Of a stretch of 40,456 nt of DNA, positions 1 to 10,381 are shown in pieces. A program made the position numbers and the translations under genes. The DNA lies in assembly GCA_020445565.1 (NCBI GenBank), contig JAGRGI010000095.1:1-40456 (forward strand), written 5' to 3'. Positions within the stretch are counted from its first letter, which is position 1; every line of letters begins with the position of its first letter. The stretch is from Chromatiales bacterium (GTDB taxonomy: Bacteria; Pseudomonadota; Gammaproteobacteria; JAGRCI01). The notes beneath the pieces were generated by a model. That model was not told where the DNA came from, searched no databases, and saw nothing but the letters and a program-made list of their open reading frames with translations.

Positions 1-582
1 CCCACCGGCATCGACATCCGCGATGGCCTACAGTATCAATGTATCGGCTGCGCCGCTTGCGTGGACGTGTGTGACGAAGTCATGGACAAGATGGGCTATG
101 CAAAAGGCTTGGTGCGTTACACCACGGAAAATACCATGGACGGACAACCCACCAAGGTGTTGCGGCCTCGCATCATGGTGTATGCCACGCTGTTGTTCGT
201 GCTTTTTGTCGGCTTGCTGTATGCCGTGGCCACCAGGGTACCGGTAGAACTGGACATCATTCGTGACCGCAACGCCCTTTACCGCGAGAGCGACACCGGT
301 ATGACGGAAAACGTCTACACCCTCAAGCTCATCAATATGGACGAACAGGCCCACAGCTATCGTCTGTCAATCAGCGGCCTACCCGGCGCAAGCCTGATCA
401 CGGAACAAAAGGAATATACCGTGCAGAGCGGCGAAGTGGTCAGTGTACCCGCCTACGTCCAAATCGATCCCGCCGACCTGAAACGCGCCGGGAACGAAAT
501 CGAGTTCACGGTGGAGGCGGTCGGCTTCCCGGACCAGAAACAGACCCAGACAGCACGTTTCATTGGCCCCGCCGTTCGATAG
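1..582 (+). CDS. ccoG: cbb3-type cytochrome c oxidase accessory protein CcoG/FixG, C-terminal part
   Basis: Frame 1 is open from the first base, so the gene begins upstream and only the last 193 codons are here. The visible part starts inside the second ferredoxin-like motif, CIGCAACVDVC (four cysteines spaced C-x2-C-x2-C-x3-C, a 4Fe-4S ligand set). A hydrophobic segment follows (IMVYATLLFVLFVGLLYAV), then a periplasmic beta-rich domain of the IG-like FixG C-terminal type, ending at TAG 580-582. CcoG proteins are membrane Fe-S proteins needed for assembly of cbb3 oxidase, probably in copper reduction or delivery. The next gene is fixH, the usual neighbour in ccoNOQP-ccoG-fixH-ccoI-ccoS clusters, which supports the call. 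The oxidase structural genes should lie to the left of the window. Confidence 0.93.
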   Translation, partial: PTGIDIRDGLQYQCIGCAACVDVCDEVMDKMGYAKGLVRYTTENTMDGQPTKVLRPRIMVYATLLFVLFVGLLYAVATRVPVELDIIRDRNALYRESDTGMTENVYTLKLINMDEQAHSYRLSISGLPGASLITEQKEYTVQSGEVVSVPAYVQIDPADLKRAGNEIEFTVEAVGFPDQKQTQTARFIGPAVR

Positions 583-587
583 CCGGC

Positions 588-614
588 TTCGGCCCCGCCA
601 CCCGCGGGGCCGAA
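588..614 (+). terminator. perfect hairpin between ccoG and fixH
   Basis: TTCGGCCCCGC (588-598) and GCGGGGCCGAA (604-614) form a perfect 11-bp stem with a 5-base loop, 6 bases after the ccoG stop codon. No T-tract follows, so it may be a weak terminator, an mRNA-stabilising 3' end or an attenuator that lowers fixH expression relative to ccoG. Confidence 0.5.
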
Positions 615-675
615 AACCCACCGGAGTGACGCCGGTCAATGTCGGCCCCCTCCACAGACCGCAATATTCCTTTCC

Positions 676-1206
676 ATGATGCCGAACACCACCATGCCCG
701 ATAATTTCAGTGAAGCCCCCCCGCCCCCCTGGTACCGCCAATTCTGGCCCTGGGTATTGATTGGCCTGCCTGCCGCCACGGTGGTAGCCGGTTTCGTCAC
801 CCTGGCCATTGCCATGCATGATCCGGACGGCCTGGTGACCGACGACTATTACAAGCAGGGCTTGGCAGTAAATGCTCAAAAAGCTCGTGATCGGGAAGCC
901 CTGCGCCTCGGCTTGAGTGCCGCGGTTCGCGTCAGCGCCTCCGAAGGCATGGTGGATTTGAGCATGCTCAGCGGAGACCTGACCAGCGATACCATTACCC
1001 TGACCTTCATGCACCCCACCCGGGCACAGTTCGACCGCACCGTCCAATTGCACAGTACCGGCCTGGGCTACGAGGGCAAGATCGAGCCTCTCGCTCCCGG
1101 CAACTGGCATGTCATCCTGGAGCCGGAAAACCGCGAATGGCGCATTCGAGGTCGCATGCGGCTCCCCGACACGCCAGTATCGAAACTGGAGCCAGCGGTA
1201 CTTTGA
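676..1206 (+). CDS. fixH: FixH family protein (cbb3 oxidase maturation)
   Basis: 176 residues. A short proline-rich N-terminus is followed by one transmembrane helix (WVLIGLPAATVVAGFVTLAI, about residues 29-48). Next comes the family hallmark, DPDGLVTDDYYKQGL, then a periplasmic beta-rich domain with the GNWHVILEPENREWRIRG pattern near the end. FixH proteins are single-pass inner-membrane proteins linked to cbb3 oxidase assembly and copper handling. The gene lies 93 bases after ccoG, with a hairpin between. An alternative start is the ATG at 694, six codons in; neither site has a strong ribosome-binding site. The usual next gene of the cluster, ccoI (copper ATPase), does not follow: a terminator does. 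Confidence 0.9.
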   Translation: MMPNTTMPDNFSEAPPPPWYRQFWPWVLIGLPAATVVAGFVTLAIAMHDPDGLVTDDYYKQGLAVNAQKARDREALRLGLSAAVRVSASEGMVDLSMLSGDLTSDTITLTFMHPTRAQFDRTVQLHSTGLGYEGKIEPLAPGNWHVILEPENREWRIRGRMRLPDTPVSKLEPAVL

Positions 1207-1511
1207 CCTTTCGGGGCTACCCCTGGCGCGCATCGACACCTGCCCGCGAGGCCCCCAACAAGCCCGCCGACTCTCGCAAAAATACTCTCCAACAGATTGC
1301 GTCCTGGTCCTGGACGCATTTTTTTGCCTGCAATCAGTCAGCCCGCCTCCAACAGCGCTCCTTTATCTGGCCAAGGTGTAGCCGGTCGCCCTGGCCACGA
1401 TACAAGCGACAACGCTAACGGGTAATCGCTAACCCTTGAGCTTTGGAGCCAGGAATTGCAGACTACGGGATCACCATCAAAGCGCCCTTACACCTATTGG
1501 AGGAAGCCACC
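1207..1511. other. intergenic stretch between fixH and the proline-rich protein gene
   Basis: Apart from the terminator at 1298-1325 and the ribosome-binding site just before 1512, I see no gene here. The short open frames that run through it are out-of-frame continuations of fixH or lack start signals. Confidence 0.6.
1298..1325 (+). terminator. Rho-independent terminator after fixH
   Basis: TGCGTCC (1298-1304) pairs with GGACGCA (1312-1318), 7 bp with a 7-base loop, followed directly by seven T (1319-1325). This is a classical intrinsic terminator and closes the ccoG-fixH transcript 92 bases after the fixH stop. Confidence 0.88.
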
Positions 1512-2528
1512 ATGCCAATGAGCCGGCGTCGCCTCGTGGATCGGAAACTGGCAATCATGGTCTGTCTGGTCTGTTTGACCGACATCGCCGGTGCCCAATC
1601 AGGCATCGGAGAACCAGGTGGTTACTTTGCACCGCCAAACCCGGCATCCATGGTCAGCGGTTGGCAAACATGGGTACCGCGCTTCGCCCCCCCCTACCAA
1701 GCCCCCCACGGGTATGCCGGAAACGCCGCCCCGCCACAGGAGTGGGCACCCAGAAATGCCATGCCCCGATGGCCCGGCACGAGACAGCCCGGTTATCCGA
1801 CACCCTACGCGCCCTGGCAACAACCCCCATTCGGCATATCAGGCAGCGAAACACCAAGCAGTACGGGTTGGTGGCAATCGACCCCCGATTATCGCGCTGC
1901 TCCGACAGAGCAAGCACCAACGCGGTGGTACGGCACACCGAGGGCAAGCACCATGCCCTCCATTCATCCGGGTTTGAGTGCGCCGACAATGGAACAACCC
2001 GCCGCACGGCCTCCGTTCCCGTCACCTGCGGAAGTTGCCCCTTTGCCCGGTCTGGCACGCGAAAATCCGGCTGCAGCGACCGTAGCCTCACCACCATCCC
2101 CGGCAGAGGCCAATGCCGGGGCCCACGAAGCGCCACCGGTTCACGAACAGACATTGCCCCCAGCTCCCCCGCCGGAACCGGAATCCCGACCGGCACCCGC
2201 CCCGGAAAAATCAGCTGAAGCCATCCCGGAGCCCCACGAAGAACCCGCGCCAGCATTGCCGGTCACCGCCACAAAAGAGCCGTTGCCCGGCGGCGCATCA
2301 GTGCCAGTACCGGCTCCGTCTTCTGCGGACACTCCAAATATGCCAGCCAGTGAGGAACGTGGCGACGATGTCAGCGAGGCCCCGCAGGCGGGGCAGCCTT
2401 CAGACGTTTCCTCCGACGATCCAACCGGCCACGCGGAAGCGGATTCTCCCATGGCCATCGACAACATATCGGCAGAGATCGACCGGTGGCTGGACAGTGT
2501 GGAAGCACCGGCACAATCGCAGCCATGA
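1512..2528 (+). CDS. secreted proline/alanine-rich protein of unknown function
   Basis: 338 residues. The start at ATG 1512 is chosen because TTGGAGGAAG (1497-1506) is a strong Shine-Dalgarno site at the right distance and the product then begins with a clean signal peptide: basic MPMSRRRLVDRK, hydrophobic LAIMVCLVCLTDIAGA, then AQ. An in-frame ATG at 1443 has no such support. The mature protein is low-complexity. Its first half is rich in Pro, Trp, Tyr, Gly and Gln (for example WQTWVPRFAPPYQAP), its second half in Pro, Ala and Glu. It ends with a short, possibly helical segment (DNISAEIDRWLDSV). I recognise no domain. Composition suggests an extended periplasmic or surface protein. The downstream ATPase at 2673 also has long Pro/Glu-rich linkers and is in the same direction, so the two may be co-transcribed. 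Confidence 0.7.
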   Translation: MPMSRRRLVDRKLAIMVCLVCLTDIAGAQSGIGEPGGYFAPPNPASMVSGWQTWVPRFAPPYQAPHGYAGNAAPPQEWAPRNAMPRWPGTRQPGYPTPYAPWQQPPFGISGSETPSSTGWWQSTPDYRAAPTEQAPTRWYGTPRASTMPSIHPGLSAPTMEQPAARPPFPSPAEVAPLPGLARENPAAATVASPPSPAEANAGAHEAPPVHEQTLPPAPPPEPESRPAPAPEKSAEAIPEPHEEPAPALPVTATKEPLPGGASVPVPAPSSADTPNMPASEERGDDVSEAPQAGQPSDVSSDDPTGHAEADSPMAIDNISAEIDRWLDSVEAPAQSQP

Positions 2529-2672
2529 TCTGTGGATGCGTGACCAGCGCTTGAATTTCTGTATGGCGGTTGTCGGAAATTGGCGCACCGAATGACGCAG
2601 GATTCCGGTTGGCCCGCCGGGTCCGACAACCGGCGCAGTGTTGCGCGGTTACATAGGCAGCGATAGACAGGC

Positions 2673-4910
2673 ATGTTCACCCAACATTTTTCGTTGAAGT
2701 GCGATCCGTTTCGCGTCACACCCGATCCGCGGTTCTATTTTGCCGCCAGAGGTCACGAGTCCACCATCGAATCGGTGATCAGGGAACTGGCGACGCCCGG
2801 CGCCCTGATATTGCTTACCAGTGGCCCCGGCTGCGGCAAGACCATGACCCTGCGTTACCTGCTCAATCAGCTACGCGACTCTCGCCCCGTTGCCCTGTTG
2901 AGCCACGGCAACCTGGAGGTCGGCGACTTCCTGCATAGCCTATCATCCGGACTGGGTTGTGAAGGTGGAAACAATTTCGCCGGCACCCTTCAAGGGCTGG
3001 AAAAACTGGCCGCCGAATTACCTCCCGAGAACCGTCCGGTGATTCTGGTCGATGAAGCGGATCGCATCACCACCGACGTAATGAGCATGCTTCCACACCT
3101 GCTAAATGCTCACGACCAGGCACAAATTCCCCTTTGCAGCATCGTACTTGCCGGCGGCGAGGCGCTGCCGCTACGCATTCGCGGCGCAGAAAATGGCCCC
3201 AAACCGAGAATCTCCATCCACATACCGCGCCTGCTGCCACGGGAAGTGCCCGACTATGTCAGATTCCGGCTGGAAACGGCGGGTTGCAGCAGCGGCACAC
3301 CGTTGTTCGACGAGGCGGCGCTCAAGCGGATCACAGACCTGAGTGAATGCATCGCGCGTCGCATCAACACACTTTGTGACAAGAGCCTCTTGCTGGCGGC
3401 CCTGGACGAAAGCGAGCAGGTAACCGTAACCATGGTGGAGCAAGCCGCAGAAGAGGCGGCTATCGGTGCAATTTCCAAGGTATCGCCCGAACCCGCCCCA
3501 GCCGCCGAAAAAAGGCGTCCGACGCCCGCAGGCAACCCGGATGCACCGCCCCCCACACGGCGGCGGCACAGTTTGATCGATGCCCTGGATGCGGCCATCG
3601 ATTCCGGACGAATCTCCGGCAGCGTATCGCGCAAACCGCCACCACGGACACAGGCGACGCCGACAACCGATGAGATACCATCGCCCGAGCCACCGCCTTC
3701 CGTGGAGACCTTTGCGGCCGACATTGTCACACCTGCGCCTGCGCCAAGAACGGAGCGCAACCCCCAGGGAATACCGACCTTCGATGAGGAGGAAGCCGCG
3801 GAATTCATCGCCGCCATGGATGAAACCATTCAATACACTCCGCCACCGCAACAGCCACCCGCGCAACGGCAGGAATCGGAGTCACGACAAGCCTTACATC
3901 TCCATGAACCCGCGCAGCCCACGATGTCTCCGGCCGCTATACAGCCGGCAAGAGCCGAGCCGATTTCACCCCCAGTCCGTCCCGGCACCACCGAGCATGG
4001 CGTTCGTCAACGCGGCTTTGGCCTGGCCACCGACAGCATGACCGAAACGCCTCCCCAGAGGCGGCACGAAACCCCACCGCCACGCCACGACGGCTATTAT
4101 CCCCCGCCAGATCCGATGTATCCGGGTGAACCGCCGCCCGGTTACCCCTACGAAGAAATTCCGCGGCACAAGGCGCCACGCAGCAACTCGGCAGCCGTGG
4201 TCGTGACGGTGGCTGTAACCGCCCTGATCAGTTTTGGCACCTATCTGCAATCGCCCATGGGGGAGGGCTTGCTCAAACGTATCCAGAGCGCGGTCGGCAT
4301 ACCGACGGAAACCATAATCGCCGCCTCTCCGCAGGATCTGCCCGAGCCGGAACCCGAAGCAGAGAGCCCCCCCCCCGATCCCTCGCTCCCCCCCGCGGTA
4401 GAAAACCTGCAACTGGAGAGCGATACGGTCGCCCGCCCAGAACCACCATCACCGTCCAAGCCTCCCAGGCCGGCGGCCACGGAAATCCGGGTCGTACAAC
4501 CCACAGATTCGAGCACCTCGAACCTGACTGTCGACCCACCTTTGGCAATGACCAACCCGGAATTGATGGACCTTGGTGGCCCGCAGAGCAATCTGGATGA
4601 TATTCGCAAGGAACGCGCGCAGGAGTTGTTGGATCAGGCCGCCCGGCAGATCAAGGAACGCAAGCTGACAACACCGCGGGGAGACAATGCCTACGAAACC
4701 TACCAACGGGTGTTCGACCTGATCCCCGATTACGCACCGGCCAAGCAGGGTCTGAGGGATATCGCCGGAGAGTACTTGAATTGGGCCCAGGAGGCTGAAC
4801 GCAAGGGGCTGAACTCCAAGGCGGGGCGATTCTACGAACGCGCCCTGGCGGTGGTGCCGGATATCGCGGAGGCCCAGGCAGGCTTGAAGCGGCTGAAAGG
4901 ATTGTATTGA
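2673..4910 (+). CDS. ExeA/GspA-like AAA ATPase, membrane-anchored, with C-terminal helical repeats
   Basis: 745 residues. The N-terminus (MFTQHFSLKCDPFRVTPDPR) is the typical opening of ExeA/GspA-type ATPases. Walker A is GPGCGKT (residues 51-57) and Walker B is VILVDEAD (123-130), with the AAA_22-type domain reaching about residue 270. A long Pro/Glu/Arg-rich linker follows (about 270-500). One transmembrane segment (SAAVVVTVAVTALISFGTYL, about 507-526) is followed by a second Pro-rich linker and a C-terminal region of about 95 residues. That region has TPR-like helices containing AYETYQRVFDLIPDYAPAKQG and FYERALAVVPDIAEAQAG. ExeA works with the peptidoglycan-binding protein ExeB to let secretin assemble through the cell wall. 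Here the C-terminus carries TPR-like repeats, and no ExeB or secretin gene is nearby, so the partner is unknown. The start is ATG 2673; there is no strong ribosome-binding site. Confidence 0.8.
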   Translation: MFTQHFSLKCDPFRVTPDPRFYFAARGHESTIESVIRELATPGALILLTSGPGCGKTMTLRYLLNQLRDSRPVALLSHGNLEVGDFLHSLSSGLGCEGGNNFAGTLQGLEKLAAELPPENRPVILVDEADRITTDVMSMLPHLLNAHDQAQIPLCSIVLAGGEALPLRIRGAENGPKPRISIHIPRLLPREVPDYVRFRLETAGCSSGTPLFDEAALKRITDLSECIARRINTLCDKSLLLAALDESEQVTVTMVEQAAEEAAIGAISKVSPEPAPAAEKRRPTPAGNPDAPPPTRRRHSLIDALDAAIDSGRISGSVSRKPPPRTQATPTTDEIPSPEPPPSVETFAADIVTPAPAPRTERNPQGIPTFDEEEAAEFIAAMDETIQYTPPPQQPPAQRQESESRQALHLHEPAQPTMSPAAIQPARAEPISPPVRPGTTEHGVRQRGFGLATDSMTETPPQRRHETPPPRHDGYYPPPDPMYPGEPPPGYPYEEIPRHKAPRSNSAAVVVTVAVTALISFGTYLQSPMGEGLLKRIQSAVGIPTETIIAASPQDLPEPEPEAESPPPDPSLPPAVENLQLESDTVARPEPPSPSKPPRPAATEIRVVQPTDSSTSNLTVDPPLAMTNPELMDLGGPQSNLDDIRKERAQELLDQAARQIKERKLTTPRGDNAYETYQRVFDLIPDYAPAKQGLRDIAGEYLNWAQEAERKGLNSKAGRFYERALAVVPDIAEAQAGLKRLKGLY

Positions 4911-4931
4911 GCCTGTCGAGACCAAAGTGCA

Positions 4932-4951
4932 GTCGGCCCCAGGGGGCCGAC
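4932..4951. terminator. hairpin between convergent genes
   Basis: GTCGGCCC (4932-4939) and GGGCCGAC (4944-4951) form a perfect 8-bp stem with a CAGG loop. It sits in the 49-base gap between the ExeA-like gene (plus) and pgi (minus), where a bidirectional terminator is expected. Neither side has a T-tract, so efficiency is uncertain. Confidence 0.5.
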
Positions 4952-4959
4952 CCAGCGCG

Positions 4960-6600
<1,641 letters not shown>

Positions 6601-6639
6601 TCACCTCGTGCAGCTGAGAGAAAAATGGGGCAGACCCGC

Positions 6640-7320
6640 TCAGACACCCATAGCGGCACGGTCAATCAAGACTTCGGCAGTGTCGCGACCGGCAACCTGC
6701 GCGATTGGCAATGCCTCGCCAGTGCGCCAGGCCGAAACGGCCGGGTGTTTGCCCTCCCCAGTCACCAGTATGAGCAATTCGCGACAGTCGGCCAAGGCCG
6801 ATACGCTGAGGCTGACCCGGTCGGACGGCGGTTTGGGCGCATCATGCACCGCCACCACGGCGGCATCGCCAACCGGCATCTGCCCGGGAAACAGACTGGC
6901 GGTATGCCCATCTTCTCCCATGCCCAGCATCACCAGATCGAACGGGCGTGCGGTGTCGACCACCCCCGCATAACTGCGAGCGGCGGCCTCAGCGCCACGT
7001 TCCGCCGGTATCGGAAAGCAGTGCTCGGCAGGGATCGGCACCCTGCCGAGCAGAGCTTCCTGCGCCATACGGCTGTTGCGCTCGGGGTGTTCGGCCGGCA
7101 GGCAGCGTTCATCGCCGAAATAAACTTCCCATTCGCTCCACAGGCTTTCGGCCCGGGACAAATGCTCGAAGGTCATTCGCGGCGTGGTGCCGCCAGCCAG
7201 GACGATGCGAAACCTGCCCCGCTCGGCGATGGCCCTTTCCGCCGCCGCCATAATGCGTTCGGCGGCGGTTTCGGCCACCGCCCTCGCATCGTCCAGTACG
7301 GTCCAGCGTGGTTCCGCCAC
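6640..7320 (-). CDS. pgl: 6-phosphogluconolactonase
   Basis: 226 residues, the DevB/SOL type. It hydrolyses 6-phosphogluconolactone to 6-phosphogluconate. Motifs are RIVLAGGTTPRMTFEHL near the N-terminus, EVYFGDERCLPAEHPERNS in the centre and LGMGEDGHTASLFPG, all standard for the NagB-like lactonase fold. The start codon is GTG (7318-7320), only 3 bases after the zwf stop (7324-7326), so translation is probably coupled to zwf. Confidence 0.95.
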   Translation of the reverse strand: MAEPRWTVLDDARAVAETAAERIMAAAERAIAERGRFRIVLAGGTTPRMTFEHLSRAESLWSEWEVYFGDERCLPAEHPERNSRMAQEALLGRVPIPAEHCFPIPAERGAEAAARSYAGVVDTARPFDLVMLGMGEDGHTASLFPGQMPVGDAAVVAVHDAPKPPSDRVSLSVSALADCRELLILVTGEGKHPAVSAWRTGEALPIAQVAGRDTAEVLIDRAAMGV

Positions 7321-7323
7321 GGT

Positions 7324-8808
7324 TCAATCCTCGTCCGGCACCATGGTATGGCGCCATTGATGATATTCCTTTTCGAACAGGCGGCGGCTCTCCTCCGGTC
7401 CCCAGCTTCCCGCCGGATAAGTGTGGATGAAATCCCGTTCCTGCGACCAGGAGCTCAGTACCGGGTCCACCACACGCCAGGCGGCCTCCACTTCGTCGTA
7501 GCGCAAAAACAGCGAACGGTCACCCTCGATCACATCCAGTAGCAGATCTTCGTAGGCATCGGTGTGGGACTCGCCCTCGCGCAGATAGCTCGCGTCGAGA
7601 CTGAGCTGGCGTGTCTTCATCTCCAGGCCGGGTACCTTGGCGGTCATTTCCACACGCAGGCTCTCCTCCGGCTGGATACCCAACAGAATCCAGTTCTGGC
7701 GCATCTTTTCGATCGCGGTATCGCGGAAAAACTGCATGGGCGGATAACGGAAACAGATCGACACCGTGGATTGGGCGCTGGCCATACGCTTGCCGGTACG
7801 CAGGTAAAAAGGCACGCCGCGCCAGCGCCAGTTGTCGATGAACAGCTTCATGGCGGCGTAGGTTTCAGTCACGCTGTCCTCCGGCACATCGCCCTCGTCT
7901 AGATAGCCGGGAACCTTGTTGCCATCTACCAGCCCACTGGTGTACTGGCCGCGGAAGGCATGTGAATTGACAGCGCTTCGGGGTATCGGCCGCACCGATT
8001 TGAGCACCTTCACCTTTTCATCGCGCAGGGCCTCGGCATCCATGGACACCGGTGGTTCCATGGCCACCAGGGTCAACAATTGCAGCAGATGGCTCTGAAT
8101 CATGTCACGCAAGGCGCCGGCACCGTCGTAATAGGCCGCGCGCCCACCGACGCCGAGTTTCTCGGAATGGGTGATCTGCACGTGGTCGATATAGTTGCGG
8201 TTCCAAAGAGGCTCGGTTACCAGGTTGGCGAAGCGGAATACCAATACGTTCTGTACCGTACCCTTGCCCAGGTAGTGATCGATACGGTAGACCTGCTCCT
8301 CCTTGAGGTAGCGAGTCAACCGTGACTGCAGGGCCTGAGCGCTTTCGAGGTCATAACCGAAGGGCTTTTCAATCACGACCCGTCGCCAACCGTGGGTCTC
8401 GTCCAACAAACCGACGGAACTCAGGCGCTTGGTTACCGGGCCGAACTCGTTCGGCGCAACCGACATATAGAACGCGATATTATTAGGCAGTCGATCATCG
8501 TTGGCGAACAGGTCGCGCAGATCGGGATAGGTCTGATCCTCGCCCAGATCGCCACGAAAATAGTGCAGGCGCTTGGCGAAACGTTCAAAGGCTTTGTCAT
8601 TCAGCCCGCCGCGGGCCTTGGCCTGCACCCACTCCTTGACCTGCGAGACCCAGAACTCCTGGTCCCACGGCCGCCGCCCGGATGCCACGATCATGGTGCG
8701 TTCGTCCAAGCGTCCCGCCACATCCAAATGATAGAGTGCCGGCATCAATTTCAGGCGCGACAGATTGCCGGTGGCGCCGAAAATCACGTAGGTGCAGGGA
8801 TTGCTCAT
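7324..8808 (-). CDS. zwf: glucose-6-phosphate 1-dehydrogenase
   Basis: 494 residues from ATG 8808; the frame is open 21 codons further upstream, but the protein start MSNPCTYVIFGATGNLSRLK fits the family, in which the nucleotide-binding GATGNLSxxK lies close to the N-terminus. The active-site block RIDHYLGKGTVQNVLVFRFA, with the catalytic His region, is complete, as is the C-terminal region around YPAGSWGPEESRRLFEKE. It oxidises glucose 6-phosphate with NAD(P)+ to the lactone that the next gene's product hydrolyses. Second gene of the gnd-zwf-pgl-pgi operon, 124 bases after gnd with a strong hairpin in the gap. Confidence 0.97.
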   Translation of the reverse strand: MSNPCTYVIFGATGNLSRLKLMPALYHLDVAGRLDERTMIVASGRRPWDQEFWVSQVKEWVQAKARGGLNDKAFERFAKRLHYFRGDLGEDQTYPDLRDLFANDDRLPNNIAFYMSVAPNEFGPVTKRLSSVGLLDETHGWRRVVIEKPFGYDLESAQALQSRLTRYLKEEQVYRIDHYLGKGTVQNVLVFRFANLVTEPLWNRNYIDHVQITHSEKLGVGGRAAYYDGAGALRDMIQSHLLQLLTLVAMEPPVSMDAEALRDEKVKVLKSVRPIPRSAVNSHAFRGQYTSGLVDGNKVPGYLDEGDVPEDSVTETYAAMKLFIDNWRWRGVPFYLRTGKRMASAQSTVSICFRYPPMQFFRDTAIEKMRQNWILLGIQPEESLRVEMTAKVPGLEMKTRQLSLDASYLREGESHTDAYEDLLLDVIEGDRSLFLRYDEVEAAWRVVDPVLSSWSQERDFIHTYPAGSWGPEESRRLFEKEYHQWRHTMVPDED

Positions 8809-8866
8809 GGTGGTACCTGTTTCTCGTCCTGTTTGGCTACGGCACAATCGGTCGGCCGGGTTCCTG

Positions 8867-8893
8867 GGCACATCGGCAAATCGCCGATGTGCC
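8867..8893 (-). terminator. perfect hairpin in the gnd-zwf gap
   Basis: An 11-bp perfect inverted repeat, GGCACATCGGC (8867-8877) and GCCGATGTGCC (8883-8893), with a 5-base loop. It lies in the only sizeable gap of the operon. In the minus-strand transcript it is not followed by a T-tract, so it is better read as a processing or stabilising stem-loop, or a partial terminator, separating gnd from zwf-pgl-pgi. Confidence 0.5.
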
Positions 8894-8932
8894 TTTACAG
8901 GATCGACCGTTGCAGCTGCCGATCAATACAGC

Positions 8933-10381
8933 TTAGACGTCGTAATTGGTGGACGATACCTTGCCACCATGACCGGTCCAGTCGGTGTGGAAAAACTCAC
9001 CCCTGGGCCGATCCACCCGCTCATAGGTGTGGGCGCCAAAATAGTCGCGCTGAGCCTGCAACAGGTTGGCCGGCAGACGAGCGCTGCGATAGGCATCGAA
9101 AAACGACAGTGCCGAGGTAATCGCCGGCGCCGGAATACCCGACTGCACCGCCATGGCCGCGGTTTTACGCCAGCCCGCTTCCGCCTTCACCAGGGCGTCG
9201 CGGAAGAACGGCGCCAGCAGCAGATTTTCAAGATCCGGCTTCTCGGTGTAGGCCGTCTTGATATCGCCGAGGAACTTGCTGCGGATGATGCAGCCACCGC
9301 GCCACATCAAGGCGATGTCGCCGTAGCTCAGTTGCCAGCCGTACTCCTTGGCCGCTTCGCGCATCAGCATGTAGCCCTGGGCATAGGAAACGATCTTGGA
9401 GGCATACAGGGCATCGTGAACGGCCTTGATATACTCATCGACGTTACCCTGAAACCTGGGCCGCGAACCGCCCAGCACCGCCGAAGCCCTGACTCGCTCG
9501 TCCTTGAGGGCCGATACGCAGCGAGAGAAGACCGCCTCTCCAATCAGCGTGAGCGGCACGCCCAGGTTGAGCGCATCCATTCCCGTCCACTTGCCGGTCC
9601 CCTTTTGTCCGGCGGTATCCAGGATCTTGTCCACCAGAGGATCGCCATCCTCATCCTTCACGGCCAAAATATTTGCTGTAATTTCTATCAGATAGGAATC
9701 AAGCTCGCCGGTATTCCAGTCTGCGAACACCTCCTGCATACGGTCAACCGACAGCCCCAAACCTTCGTCCATGAGCTGGTATGCCTCACAGATCAACTGC
9801 ATGTCACCGTATTCAATACCGTTGTGCACCATCTTCACGTAGTGCCCGGCGCCTTCCTGCCCCACCCACTGGCAACACGCGTCACCATCGACCTTGGCGG
9901 CGATGGACTGGAAGATATCCTTCACATACGGCCAGCCCTCCGGATTGCCGCCCGGCATGATGGAAGGACCGTTGCGGGCGCCCTCCTCTCCGCCGGAGAT
10001 GCCACAGCCGAGGAACCGGATGCCCTTCTCCGCCAGGGCCTTGGTGCGACGGGTACTGTCCGAATACAAGGAGTTGCCACCGTCGATGATGATGTCGCCA
10101 GGCTCCAGATAGGGCAAAACCTGATCGATGAAATGATCCACCACGCCTCCCGCCTTCACCATCATCATCACCCTTCGGGGCGTTTTCAGGGTGTTGACGA
10201 AATCCTCGATCGTATGCGAACCAATGATGTTTGTGCCCTTCGCCGGGCCCTCGAGAAACTCGTCCACCTTGGACACGGTGCGGTTGTACACGGCAACGGT
10301 GAAGCCGTGGTCATTCATGTTCAGCACCAGGTTCTGACCCATGACCGCAAGGCCGATGAGACCGATGTCCGCCTGTGCCAT
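8933..10381 (-). CDS. gnd: 6-phosphogluconate dehydrogenase, decarboxylating
   Basis: 482 residues, the usual length of the long (E. coli/eukaryote-type) enzyme. ATG 10381 is chosen because GGGGAGGGAGAG lies just upstream and the protein then begins MAQADIGLIGLAVMGQNLVL, the Rossmann motif close to the N-terminus; the open frame extends to 10567 but that part is not family-like. Other motifs are IIDGGNSLYSDSTRR, the catalytic block HYVKMVHNGIEYGDMQLICE, GGCIIRSKFL, and the C-terminal tail FHTDWTGHGG. It converts 6-phosphogluconate to ribulose 5-phosphate, CO2 and NADPH. First gene of its operon, divergent from glgA. Confidence 0.97.
   Translation of the reverse strand: MAQADIGLIGLAVMGQNLVLNMNDHGFTVAVYNRTVSKVDEFLEGPAKGTNIIGSHTIEDFVNTLKTPRRVMMMVKAGGVVDHFIDQVLPYLEPGDIIIDGGNSLYSDSTRRTKALAEKGIRFLGCGISGGEEGARNGPSIMPGGNPEGWPYVKDIFQSIAAKVDGDACCQWVGQEGAGHYVKMVHNGIEYGDMQLICEAYQLMDEGLGLSVDRMQEVFADWNTGELDSYLIEITANILAVKDEDGDPLVDKILDTAGQKGTGKWTGMDALNLGVPLTLIGEAVFSRCVSALKDERVRASAVLGGSRPRFQGNVDEYIKAVHDALYASKIVSYAQGYMLMREAAKEYGWQLSYGDIALMWRGGCIIRSKFLGDIKTAYTEKPDLENLLLAPFFRDALVKAEAGWRKTAAMAVQSGIPAPAITSALSFFDAYRSARLPANLLQAQRDYFGAHTYERVDRPRGEFFHTDWTGHGGKVSSTNYDV

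Noticed and set aside
1443-1511. Upstream ATG 1443 as start of the proline-rich protein
   Set aside because: No ribosome-binding site, and it would place 23 non-signal residues before a clear signal peptide that has its own strong site.
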